A stretch of 16,224 nt of DNA from JBFEUI01 sp041547565 (GCA_041547565.1 JBFEUI010000059.1:1-16224); one strand, 5' to 3'; shown: positions 6,892 through 13,979, numbered from the stretch's first letter. The notes: generated from the sequence alone by a model not told the origin. Made by a program: numbers and translations.

Positions 6892-8994
6892 TCACAGGGA
6901 CTTGCGGGGTGCCATATGCAAGCTTGTCACCTTCAACAACTCGTTAATCTTTATCGGCTTGGTAATATAGCCTTCAAAACCGGCACCGTTAAACGCCTCG
7001 ATATCCTTGGTTAGTGCATTGGCACTGACGGCAATCACCGGGATTGTCCTTGTTTCCTCCATTTCCCGCAACCGGCGCAGCGCTTCGTAACCGTTCATGC
7101 CGGGAAGATTGATATCCATGTAGATGAGATCCGGCAGGTATTCACGTGCATAACGCAGTCCCGCCTCGGCATCATCCTTCACCACCAGTTCACAGTTCCT
7201 GAGCCGGGTATTGACGATCTGGCGCATGAGCTTCTGGTTTGATTCATTATCCTCTATATAGAGAAACGTGCAGCGCTCCTCGCTTAGATCCTGCTGCTCG
7301 CGCACAGTCGCCTCTTGTTGCAAATCCCCGGCAGGGGCCTTCACCGCATCAAACGCCACCCAGAACTCACTCCCTTGTCCGGGTGCACTGACAAAACCGA
7401 TTTCCCCGCCCATACGTTCGACCAGTTGCTTTGTGATGACAAGACCGATACCGGTACCTTCGATATTGGAGTTTTCCGCACCCAGACGGTTAAACGATTC
7501 AAACAGCTCGCTTTGTCGTTCCAGCGGTATCCCTTTGCCTGTATCTGCAACATTGATTCTGAAGCGTTTCCCATCCAGCAACCGATAACTCACATCGACC
7601 TTGCCGCCTTTGTGGTTGTACTTCACCGCGTTGCTGATCAGGTTCAGAACAACCTGTTTCAGTCTCACATAATCGGCTTCCACCAAAATGTGTTCAGCCT
7701 CACACTCGAAGGTAATTTGCACCTTGTTTTTTTCCGCCGTGGGTTGAACCAGGTTGCAGCACTCCTTGACCAGGGCAATAGGGTCGATGGACTCGATGAG
7801 CAACTCAATGCGCCCTGCCTCGATTTTTGCCAAATCGAGGATGTCGTTAATAAGCTCCAGCAGATGGCTACCGGCGTTTTTTATCTCCACTACATTGTCG
7901 AGCTGGCGCTCATCCAGGTTATCATCGTAGTCAAACAGTTGTGCATAACCTAGAATGGCATTCAGCGGTGTACGCAGCTCGTGCGACATGCTGGCCAGAA
8001 ACATGCTCTTTGCCTGGCTGGCCTGTTCTGCCAGTTCCTTTGCCTGCAGCAGTTCCTGCTGACGCTGCTCTTTTTCCACCAGCTCCAGTTGCAGCTGCGC
8101 GTTGGTTTCATTGAGCTTGCTGGTTCGCTGTTGAACCGTGCGTTCCAACTCCACCCGCTCTTTTTCAACCATGGCGTTATTTTTCTCGACAACGTCGATC
8201 ATTTTGCGGGTCTTGCGCGCCATCATATTCATCGCCCTAGCCAACTCGCCCATCTCGTCGTTGGCGTCATAGGCAACCCGCGCCGAAAAATCCCCCTCGC
8301 CAATGCGCCGTGACCAGGCAACGATATTGCCGAGCCTGCCAGTTACCTTTCGGGTAAAATAGAGCACAATCAACAACACCAACAGGCCGCTGCCGCCAAG
8401 TATTGCGACGGAGATGGTTATAGTCCGGTTCAACAACGAGGCGGCGATTTCCTTGTTTTGCCCCAACTCCTCGATGTGCTGTTTCAGCAAGCGGGAACTT
8501 AAATCCAGCATGGTGACCAGGTACTCATCACCGGTATTCCTGAGCATGCTGTAGGCCGACTCCTTCTCAAAGTCGGCACTCAGGCGAATAACGCTATTGA
8601 TCACCACCTGGTGCGATTCACCCTTGCTCAGCAGGGTATCGATATCAGTGTGGCGGTGTCGCATGTGCTGATAGTGCTCAATCTTGAGGGCCTTGATCCC
8701 CTGCACTATCTCATCGCTCAGTTTCCAGACCGCCTCTTCCTTGCTGGCCATCTCCTGTGCGCTCTCGGTTGTCAGGTGCTGCAATACCAGCAGGTAGAAA
8801 CGGCTCAGGTCACTGTTCAGTTTCTCCAGCCTGAGGATGACCGAGGCGCCCCCCTCGTAAAGCCGGTTGTGTTCATCCAGGGCCCGCCACTGCACGAATA
8901 CCGCCGATACGGCACCCATTGCCGCAATCACTATCACCAGCAACAGCGGCAACAGCATTTTCCAGAACAGCGGCAGGTTTCTGTACAGTTTCAT
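6892..8994 (-). CDS. Membrane hybrid sensor histidine kinase (helical periplasmic domain, HAMP, HisKA, HATPase, receiver)
   Basis: Inner-membrane sensor kinase of 700 residues. TM1 is at about 11-34. A periplasmic segment of about 155 residues, helical by its heptad-like pattern, reaches TM2 at about 191-213. A HAMP domain (214-266) and a long coiled coil (268-325) follow. HisKA contains SMSHELRTPLNAILGY with phospho-accepting H338. The ATPase domain has NLISNAVKYN (N box), DTGKGI (G1) and GTGIGL (G2). The C-terminal receiver (about 575-690) has D582, phospho-acceptor D627 (MDINLPGMNGYE) and K679. There is no HPt domain. It sits between a ModA-like periplasmic protein gene (32 bases upstream) and the response regulator-phosphatase gene. 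The helical sensor plus binding-protein layout resembles TorS/TorT, an analogy rather than a homology claim. Confidence 0.93.
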   Translation of the reverse strand: MKLYRNLPLFWKMLLPLLLVIVIAAMGAVSAVFVQWRALDEHNRLYEGGASVILRLEKLNSDLSRFYLLVLQHLTTESAQEMASKEEAVWKLSDEIVQGIKALKIEHYQHMRHRHTDIDTLLSKGESHQVVINSVIRLSADFEKESAYSMLRNTGDEYLVTMLDLSSRLLKQHIEELGQNKEIAASLLNRTITISVAILGGSGLLVLLIVLYFTRKVTGRLGNIVAWSRRIGEGDFSARVAYDANDEMGELARAMNMMARKTRKMIDVVEKNNAMVEKERVELERTVQQRTSKLNETNAQLQLELVEKEQRQQELLQAKELAEQASQAKSMFLASMSHELRTPLNAILGYAQLFDYDDNLDERQLDNVVEIKNAGSHLLELINDILDLAKIEAGRIELLIESIDPIALVKECCNLVQPTAEKNKVQITFECEAEHILVEADYVRLKQVVLNLISNAVKYNHKGGKVDVSYRLLDGKRFRINVADTGKGIPLERQSELFESFNRLGAENSNIEGTGIGLVITKQLVERMGGEIGFVSAPGQGSEFWVAFDAVKAPAGDLQQEATVREQQDLSEERCTFLYIEDNESNQKLMRQIVNTRLRNCELVVKDDAEAGLRYAREYLPDLIYMDINLPGMNGYEALRRLREMEETRTIPVIAVSANALTKDIEAFNGAGFEGYITKPIKINELLKVTSLHMAPRKSL

Positions 8995-9026
8995 GGTTAT
9001 CCTTAACGCCCTTGATCAAGCACCGG

Positions 9027-9773
9027 TTATTTCACCTGAAAACCCTGCGCACTAAAACAACTCTGCGCCTCTTTACCCTGCAGAAATTCGGACAATAACA
9101 GCACCTCCTTGCGCCCTTTTGACCCGGCAAGCACAGCCGAGTAATAGCTGATGGGCTGATGCAGGTTTTCCCCGACGGTATATACCCTGCTGATACTGTC
9201 ATTGAGGTTGGTGGCAAAAAGGATACCAACAGTATTTTTCTCAGCGACTTTCAGTGTGTCCGCCAACAGGGTGATATGTTTTTTCGTCTCGACCTTGCCC
9301 TTCACCTGCTCCCAGATGCCTGCATTAAACAGTGCCTGCTTGGCATAACGGCCGAACGGCGCCGTACTGGGATCACCGATAAGTATTTTACCAACCTCGG
9401 GCGAGTTGAGTTGTTCCAGGGAGGAAATGCGGATTGCACTGCCGGCAGGCACCGCCACCACCAGCTCGTTTCCCCACAGACTGACCACATCCTCGCGTTC
9501 CACCAGCGAGTGGTTCAGCATGTAGTCCATCCAGCGCCTGTTCGCGGAGATATAGTAGTCTGCACCGACCGAACGACCATTGATGCCTTTTGCCAGCCTG
9601 CCGGATGATTTGCACACGTAGTTGATCTTTATACCGTGTTGTCGGGTGAACGCCTCTCCCGCACAGTTCACCGCCATGCAGGTTGAATTGGCGGCGGCAA
9701 GATCTATCTCAGCCGCCTCCGCGGCAAAGACTGAAAACAGTAAAATGCTTAGAAACCGCAACTCCCGTCTCAT
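9027..9773 (-). CDS. ModA-like periplasmic substrate-binding protein, orphan
   Basis: Predicted secreted solute-binding protein of 248 residues. The signal peptide (about 1-20) ends AEA before AEIDL. The fold family follows from ModA-like blocks: ISANRRWMDYM (75-85), GNELVVAVP (101-109) and IGDPSTAPFGRYAKQAL (132-148). Compared from memory with E. coli ModA, ligand positions differ: the AAAS serine is asparagine (AAAN, residue 29), the PAG segment is PFG, and the pocket tyrosine appears as phenylalanine (GILFATN). Cysteines C32, C37, C54 and C239 are unusual for ModA and could form disulfides. No modB or modC is present; the next gene is a membrane sensor kinase. I therefore favour a sensory ligand-presenting role over molybdate transport. 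A strong AGGGGGGAGGG ribosome site directly precedes the ATG. Confidence 0.8.
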   Translation of the reverse strand: MRRELRFLSILLFSVFAAEAAEIDLAAANSTCMAVNCAGEAFTRQHGIKINYVCKSSGRLAKGINGRSVGADYYISANRRWMDYMLNHSLVEREDVVSLWGNELVVAVPAGSAIRISSLEQLNSPEVGKILIGDPSTAPFGRYAKQALFNAGIWEQVKGKVETKKHITLLADTLKVAEKNTVGILFATNLNDSISRVYTVGENLHQPISYYSAVLAGSKGRKEVLLLSEFLQGKEAQSCFSAQGFQVK

Positions 9774-9786
9774 CCCTCCCCCCTTC
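9774..9786 (-). promoter_or_regulatory. Purine-rich ribosome-binding site of the ModA-like gene
   Basis: Read on the minus strand, the 13 bases before the ATG are GAAGGGGGGAGGG, containing two overlapping GGAGG-like cores. It fixes the start at 9773. It is much stronger than the sites of the rluE operon, which suggests efficient production of this periplasmic protein. Confidence 0.6.
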
Positions 9787-9790
9787 AGAA

Positions 9791-9813
9791 ATAAAAAACG
9801 CTGACTAGAGCGC
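9791..9813 (-). terminator. Weak candidate intrinsic terminator or attenuator between the barrel-protein and ModA-like genes
   Basis: On the minus strand a short stem CGCT (9812-9809) / AGCG (9802-9799), extendable by one G-U pair, encloses a six-base loop. It is followed at once by TTTTTTAT. The U-tract is good but the stem is only 4-5 bp, so termination would be inefficient at best. It lies in the 183-bp gap after the outer-membrane protein gene and just before the ModA-like ribosome site. If real, it would lower expression of the downstream sensor genes relative to the barrel protein. The rest of the gap holds no supported gene or promoter. Confidence 0.3.
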
Positions 9814-9956
9814 CGCTATGCCATCGCGCGCAATAATCACTTGAGCAAGCATTATCGTTGCTGCTCACCGGAACGTAAAAGGCTTTTTCTGCATTTACCG
9901 GTTCCCAATAGGCTACATCCCTATCAACCGCCGTTTCATTGATATTTGTCAGGCGG

Positions 9957-10883
9957 CTAGAACTCGAAATAGGGACGTATGACAAAGATCGTTTCGTCCT
10001 CGAACCGGTAGGGCCCAGTGTATTTCCTGCTGCTGTTGTAGACAACACCGAAGCCCAGGGAAAAAGCCAGCCCAAATTGCCTGACCGGTACCTTTTTGTC
10101 GATAAAGAAACTGGCCCCGGCCGGCTCAAAGCCGCTGTCGGTAAACTGGTACTCCAGATCGTAACCACTGTTAAACAGCCAGGAGAGGATTGGTGCATCA
10201 AAATCGCGGTGCTGGCGGCGGATACCGATATAGCCCACATCTGAGATATGGGGGTGACTGTGCTGCTTGGTGCCGATGCGAAAACTCCAGGAGAGCGATT
10301 CCGCACCCAGATTGCGATCGCCCTTCACCTTCCACTCCGCCTCGTACCAGGTGTCGGTTAGCAGTTCGTTCTTCCGGATATGGTAATTGCCGCCACTGAC
10401 CAAAAAACCCATAAAACCGCGGTTATCCTGTTGTTCCGCGTCTTTTCGGCTGTAGTTGACCATATTCCCCACGAACAACGACACGGCATAGGGTTCCTCA
10501 AACCCGGCCGTGATCGATTCTACCAGGTTGAATTTTCCACCAAAGGTCATCGAATCATAAAACCCGGACATGTTCTCATTAATCGCTACGCCCAGAAGCG
10601 GCATGGGATAGACACTCGCCTCCAGCAGCATAAAGCGGGGTTTGAGCGAGCGCGAGAACAGATCAGCATAAACACCGACCTCGCTCTTCGTACCCACGTA
10701 GGGGATCGGATCATCGGTCAGATTGATAAAAAGCCCCACATTCGTGTAGTAGGCATCCAGTTCATATTCCACCGAACAACGCTCCTCACGGCAAAGATCG
10801 AAGCCCTCGCCCGTCTCATACCAGCCCTCGGCGCCAGCACAGCCATAAATTGAAAAGGCCGCAACAAGGAGCATGCGCTGCAT
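9957..10883 (-). CDS. Predicted outer-membrane beta-barrel protein, unknown family
   Basis: I do not recognise the family. The 308-residue protein starts MQRMLLVAAFSIYGCAGA, a short signal peptide with likely cleavage after AGA; a start at 10904 (MWIKWDIMQRM) is also possible. The mature chain is rich in aromatic residues and alternating hydrophobic/polar stretches. It ends FVIRPYFEF, an amphipathic last strand with terminal phenylalanine, the classic beta-signal for BAM-dependent insertion. A Cys pair (LCREERC) lies near the mature N-terminus. SIYGC is a poor lipobox, so a lipoprotein is less likely. It is the first gene on the minus strand of the signalling block and lies 183 bases upstream of the ModA-like gene, so shared transcription is possible but not certain. 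A role as a porin or envelope sensor component is inference only. Confidence 0.75.
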   Translation of the reverse strand: MQRMLLVAAFSIYGCAGAEGWYETGEGFDLCREERCSVEYELDAYYTNVGLFINLTDDPIPYVGTKSEVGVYADLFSRSLKPRFMLLEASVYPMPLLGVAINENMSGFYDSMTFGGKFNLVESITAGFEEPYAVSLFVGNMVNYSRKDAEQQDNRGFMGFLVSGGNYHIRKNELLTDTWYEAEWKVKGDRNLGAESLSWSFRIGTKQHSHPHISDVGYIGIRRQHRDFDAPILSWLFNSGYDLEYQFTDSGFEPAGASFFIDKKVPVRQFGLAFSLGFGVVYNSSRKYTGPYRFEDETIFVIRPYFEF

Positions 10884-10998
10884 AATGTCCCACTTTATCC
10901 ACATAACATTGTTCGCAACCGCCTGGAATAGCCCCCCTGAGCTGTGCCCCAACCACATAAGCTCACCCACTGCTGTCATCTTTGCACTGCATGGGGCC

Positions 10999-11012
10999 AC
11001 TTAATATTAAGT
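10999..11012. promoter_or_regulatory. Perfect 14-bp palindrome in the divergent promoter region
   Basis: ACTTAATATTAAGT is fully self-complementary and AT-only in its central ten bases, in a region otherwise of mixed composition. It lies between the divergent starts of the outer-membrane protein gene (116 bases away) and the HDOD gene (124 bases away). This is the expected position for an operator shared by both arms of the signalling block. No clear sigma-70 promoter could be assigned on either strand, and there is no regulator gene in the block other than the kinase and response regulator. Confidence 0.5.
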
Positions 11013-11135
11013 TTAATACAGCGCGCCCCAGTTCTGTTTCTTTACACCAGTCAAGCGGTTGCATTAACATTTGCGTCATTCGGGTGGTATCTCCGCTCTT
11101 CTCGCAAGATAGGGAAAATACTTATTCTACTGCTC

Positions 11136-12002
11136 ATGTCTATGAATCAGGACCATACACGACAGACAATTCAGCGGCTAAAGGACCTGCCGACACTCAC
11201 CCCCGACATCGAACGCATTCTTACCGCTTGCAAGGATGACTCGCTGGATAACCATGCCCTGGCGCAGGTGCTGATGGAGAGCCCGACCATCACCGCCCGC
11301 CTCATCGGCCTTGCCAACTCCGCCTTCTTCGGCCAGCAGGGCAAGGTTCACGCCTTGAGTTATGCCATTTCGGTACTGGGGCTAATCACCGTGCGGAGTG
11401 TCGCAATCGGTCTCTCACTGTCCAATACCTTCAAAATCCGGGAGTGCCAGGCATTCAGGGCCGATCAATATTGGCTGTCCGCATTTCTCACCGGTCAGTT
11501 GGCCCAGCGCTTGAGCAGCGCGATTGGCAAGTCCCTCAGACCACCGACACACAATCTGTTCATGGCCGGCTTTCTGCACAACATCGGGCTGCCGGCACTG
11601 GTTCACCTCTACCCCAAAGAGATGGACCGTGCCTTTACAAGCTATCATGAGCAACCGCATAGTCTGCTGGGTGAGCATATCCGCAGTGAGCTTGGCGTCG
11701 ATCACTATCAGGCCGGGATCTGGCTCGGAAGCAAGTGGCACCTGCCGGATGATATTCTGCTTGTGATGCAGCACCACTATGTCACCGAATACCGCGGTGA
11801 CAAGTGGCCACTGGTTTTGCTCGCAGCCCTCAGCGCCACCTGGGCGGGCCAGCTCATTGATGGAGCGGATGCACCCTCGCCCGAACCGGCATCCCTGGAC
11901 GCACTGGAGATGTCATACGTTTCGGTCGAGACGGTTTGGCACCAACTCCATAACAGAATGGATGCCTTTCAGGACATGGCAACCACACTCTCAAGGGCCT
12001 AA
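11136..12002 (+). CDS. HDOD domain protein
   Basis: Cytoplasmic signalling protein of 288 residues made almost entirely of one HDOD (HD-related output) domain, a non-catalytic relative of HD phosphohydrolases found in many bacterial signalling proteins. Characteristic segments are LPTLTPDIERIL (18-29), SPTITARLIGLANSAFFG (49-66), followed by the conserved helix AISVLGLITVRSVAIGLSL. The HD-like motif FLHNIG (147-152) has H148-N149 in place of the catalytic His-Asp, which supports a binding rather than hydrolytic role. The start is uncertain between ATG at 11136 and 11142; neither has a well-placed Shine-Dalgarno. It is five bases upstream of the diguanylate cyclase gene, so the two form an operon. 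HDOD proteins commonly act with GGDEF proteins; the partner here is inferred. Confidence 0.88.
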   Translation: MSMNQDHTRQTIQRLKDLPTLTPDIERILTACKDDSLDNHALAQVLMESPTITARLIGLANSAFFGQQGKVHALSYAISVLGLITVRSVAIGLSLSNTFKIRECQAFRADQYWLSAFLTGQLAQRLSSAIGKSLRPPTHNLFMAGFLHNIGLPALVHLYPKEMDRAFTSYHEQPHSLLGEHIRSELGVDHYQAGIWLGSKWHLPDDILLVMQHHYVTEYRGDKWPLVLLAALSATWAGQLIDGADAPSPEPASLDALEMSYVSVETVWHQLHNRMDAFQDMATTLSRA

Positions 12003-12007
12003 CCGCG

Positions 12008-13603
12008 ATGAACAGTGCCCATTTCGCTGACGCATCACTGGAACTCAACCGGCATATCGTCAATCTCCTCGACTCGCTCTCCGCCCTGTACAGCCTGACC
12101 GATATTGCACTCGATGATATCGGTGAGGAGGAACTGCTCAAGCGCGCCCTGGAGGCCTTGATGCAAAACCAGGATATGGAGCGCTGCTCCATCTTCCTGC
12201 TGGATGACCAGGGTGCGCTGTTCAACGCGGCGGGGCGCGACTGGGATGACCTGTTAAAGAGCTTCGATCCGCAGCCAAGGGAACGACGTGCCGCCTCCTC
12301 TCGCCGTTTCAGGCTCGGCGAAGGCATCATGGGGCAGGCGGCAAGCTCAGGCGAGTTTGCCTACTGCCGCTCCTGCGCCGACGATCCCCAGTTTGTCACC
12401 TTAAGACCCGATGACACCCCGGTGGTCGGCTCGCTGATCTGCATCCCCATCAAGGCAGACAAGGAGGTGCTGGGTGTGCTGAATGTCTTTCATCCTGAAC
12501 CGCACTTTTTCAACCACTGGCACGAACGCCTGATGATACTGTTCGGCAAAATGCTCGGCCGGCTCCTGATGTCGCACCGCCTGCTGCACCATATCAGCCA
12601 GATTGTGGAGAAGCGCACCGAACAACTGCGTAACGCAAACGACCGGCTGGAACAGGAGATTATCGAGCGCAAAAAGGCCCAGGAGAGTCTGGCCCAACAG
12701 CATCAGTTCCTGCAAAACGTAGTCGACAACAGCTCCGAGCCCATTATGGTCATCGGCGCTGACTACCGGATCCAGCTCATGAATCAGGCCGCAGAAAGCA
12801 ATGTCAGGGAGGAGGACAGAGGGGGTACCCAGTATTGCTATAAGGTATTACACCACCGTGACACCCCCTGCAACGGCGAGGAACATGACTGTCCCCTGGA
12901 TGCGGTGTTCAAGACCAACGCGGCGGTGACAATGCTGCATGAGCACTTCACTGCAGATGGCGAGCCAAGACTGATCGAGTTGTTGGCCTCCCCGCTACGT
13001 GATGAAGAGGGCAACATCGCAGGCATCATCGAATCGGCCAGGGATGTCACCGAACGCGCACTGAAAGAGAGCCAGCTCAAGCAGCAGCATCAGCAACTCA
13101 AACACCAGGTGCATCACGATCACCTCACCGGCCTGCCCAACCGAATGCTGTTTCACACCCATCTCTACCACACGCTGGATGCACTGGGCGAAGGGGAGAT
13201 GGCGGCACTGCTGTTCCTGGACCTGGATGGATTCAAGCCGATGAATGATCGCTACGGCCACCAGTTTGGCGATCTCCTGCTGCAGGCCGTGGCCAAGCGG
13301 TTGCGTCACCATACGCGTGAACAGGACATGGTCGCCCGTTTCGCCGGTGACGAATTCACCATATTGCTGGCAGGACTGAAAGATGAAAACGAGGCCGGTC
13401 AGGTGGCCGAGCATCTCATCCGGGCCGTATCGCGGCCCTATAGCATCGAGCAGCACAAGGCCCGCCTCAGTGTAAGTATCGGTATCAGTCTCTTTCCGAC
13501 AGATACGCGCGATCCGGATACCCTGATATCCAATGCCGATATCGCCATGTACCGCGCCAAGGAGCAGGGCAAGGGCGCCTACAGCTACTACGGTGATAGC
13601 TGA
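12008..13603 (+). CDS. Diguanylate cyclase with GAF and Cys-rich PAS sensor domains
   Basis: Predicted soluble c-di-GMP synthase of 531 residues. A GAF domain (about 28-190) contains the Cys pair YCRSC (C120, C123). A coiled coil (about 192-232) leads to a PAS domain (about 233-350), then a GGDEF domain (about 369-530). The catalytic signature is AGDEF (446-450), a tolerated variant of GGDEF; the metal/substrate segment FLDLDGFKPMND (403-414) is intact. RxxD (R437-D440) lies five residues before AGDEF and should form the inhibitory I-site. The PAS domain carries C277, C288 and C295 in CYKVLHHRDTPCNG...HDCPL, a pattern I associate with redox or metal-linked PAS domains. No EAL domain and no TM segment are present. 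An AAGGG ribosome site lies inside the end of the HDOD gene, indicating coupled expression. Confidence 0.92.
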   Translation: MNSAHFADASLELNRHIVNLLDSLSALYSLTDIALDDIGEEELLKRALEALMQNQDMERCSIFLLDDQGALFNAAGRDWDDLLKSFDPQPRERRAASSRRFRLGEGIMGQAASSGEFAYCRSCADDPQFVTLRPDDTPVVGSLICIPIKADKEVLGVLNVFHPEPHFFNHWHERLMILFGKMLGRLLMSHRLLHHISQIVEKRTEQLRNANDRLEQEIIERKKAQESLAQQHQFLQNVVDNSSEPIMVIGADYRIQLMNQAAESNVREEDRGGTQYCYKVLHHRDTPCNGEEHDCPLDAVFKTNAAVTMLHEHFTADGEPRLIELLASPLRDEEGNIAGIIESARDVTERALKESQLKQQHQQLKHQVHHDHLTGLPNRMLFHTHLYHTLDALGEGEMAALLFLDLDGFKPMNDRYGHQFGDLLLQAVAKRLRHHTREQDMVARFAGDEFTILLAGLKDENEAGQVAEHLIRAVSRPYSIEQHKARLSVSIGISLFPTDTRDPDTLISNADIAMYRAKEQGKGAYSYYGDS

Positions 13604-13740
13604 GACGGCCGGGCACGGCGTCCTTCGCAAATCACATCCCCATCACAGCGACGCTAGCGCTACACGCGTCATACACCTGTCATCTTCACCCTCTAGCATC
13701 CGCAGGCACAGCAAACATGGTGCATCCGGACAACACTCAA

Positions 13741-13747
13741 GGGAAGG
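13741..13747 (+). promoter_or_regulatory. Ribosome-binding site fixing the start of the 68-residue protein
   Basis: GGGAAGG ends four bases before the ATG at 13752 and is the best Shine-Dalgarno match in the 148 bases after the cyclase gene. It selects this ATG over the longer in-frame start that would lie inside the cyclase gene. Confidence 0.6.
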
Positions 13748-13751
13748 TGAC

Positions 13752-13958
13752 ATGCTGGACTATCAACTGATATCTATCGCAAAGACCTCTTCACCCGAAG
13801 GCTGTGGCAATAACTGGCACGAGTACATCATTGCCAACAGCACCACCTCCATCACCGGTATTCGGCGCGGCTCCGAAAACGAAGTCGAGTCCTATGCCCG
13901 CTCCTGTGTCGAGCGCCTCAACTCACGATTCGAAAGAACGCCAAATATTCGGCCATAA
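13752..13958 (+). CDS. Small hypothetical protein, 68 residues
   Basis: I do not recognise a named family. The protein begins MLDYQLISIAKTSSPEGCGN and has no signal peptide or membrane segment. It mixes short strand-like stretches (YQLISIAKT, HEYIIANS, SITGIRRGS) with a C-terminal helix (EVESYARSCVERLNSRF), compatible with a compact alpha/beta fold. Two cysteines are present. Coding status is supported by a strong ribosome site and an internally consistent amphipathic helix. The neighbours are the cyclase gene upstream (148-base gap, no obvious promoter or terminator) and the hemerythrin-like gene converging from the right. The function is unknown. Confidence 0.65.
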   Translation: MLDYQLISIAKTSSPEGCGNNWHEYIIANSTTSITGIRRGSENEVESYARSCVERLNSRFERTPNIRP

Positions 13959-13963
13959 AGTCC

Positions 13964-13979
13964 ACCCTCAGGCGAGGGT
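13964..13979. terminator. Hairpin between convergent genes, possible bidirectional terminator
   Basis: ACCCTC (13964-13969), loop AGGC, GAGGGT (13974-13979) forms a perfect 6-bp GC-rich hairpin. It sits in the 59 bases between the stop codons of the 68-residue protein and the hemerythrin-like protein. The convergent placement fits a shared terminator. Neither side has a good U-tract, so confidence is low. Confidence 0.4.

Noticed and set aside
6144..6947. 267-codon plus-strand frame opposite the response regulator-phosphatase
   Set aside because: Antisense to a gene with all catalytic motifs intact; no independent evidence of coding.
9842..9867. Imperfect hairpin TGAGCA...TGCTCA in the gap between the barrel and ModA-like genes
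   Set aside because: The stem is interrupted by a bulge and no U-tract follows on either strand.
9785..10306. Minus-strand frame running past the end of the barrel-protein gene and ending GALVSVFYF, suggesting a frameshifted longer barrel
   Set aside because: The barrel gene already ends with a proper beta-signal (PYFEF). The extension contains no in-frame ATG within the gap and would need a frameshift for which there is no other sign.
10944..11135. N-terminal extension of the HDOD protein by 64 codons
   Set aside because: The extension lacks HDOD family similarity, crosses the AT-rich palindrome and the divergent control region, and reads as non-coding; the shorter start gives the usual domain length.
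13603..13622. Hairpin GACGGCC...GGCGTC directly after the cyclase stop codon
   Set aside because: Only six pairs with a bulge and no U-tract, so not acceptable as a terminator.
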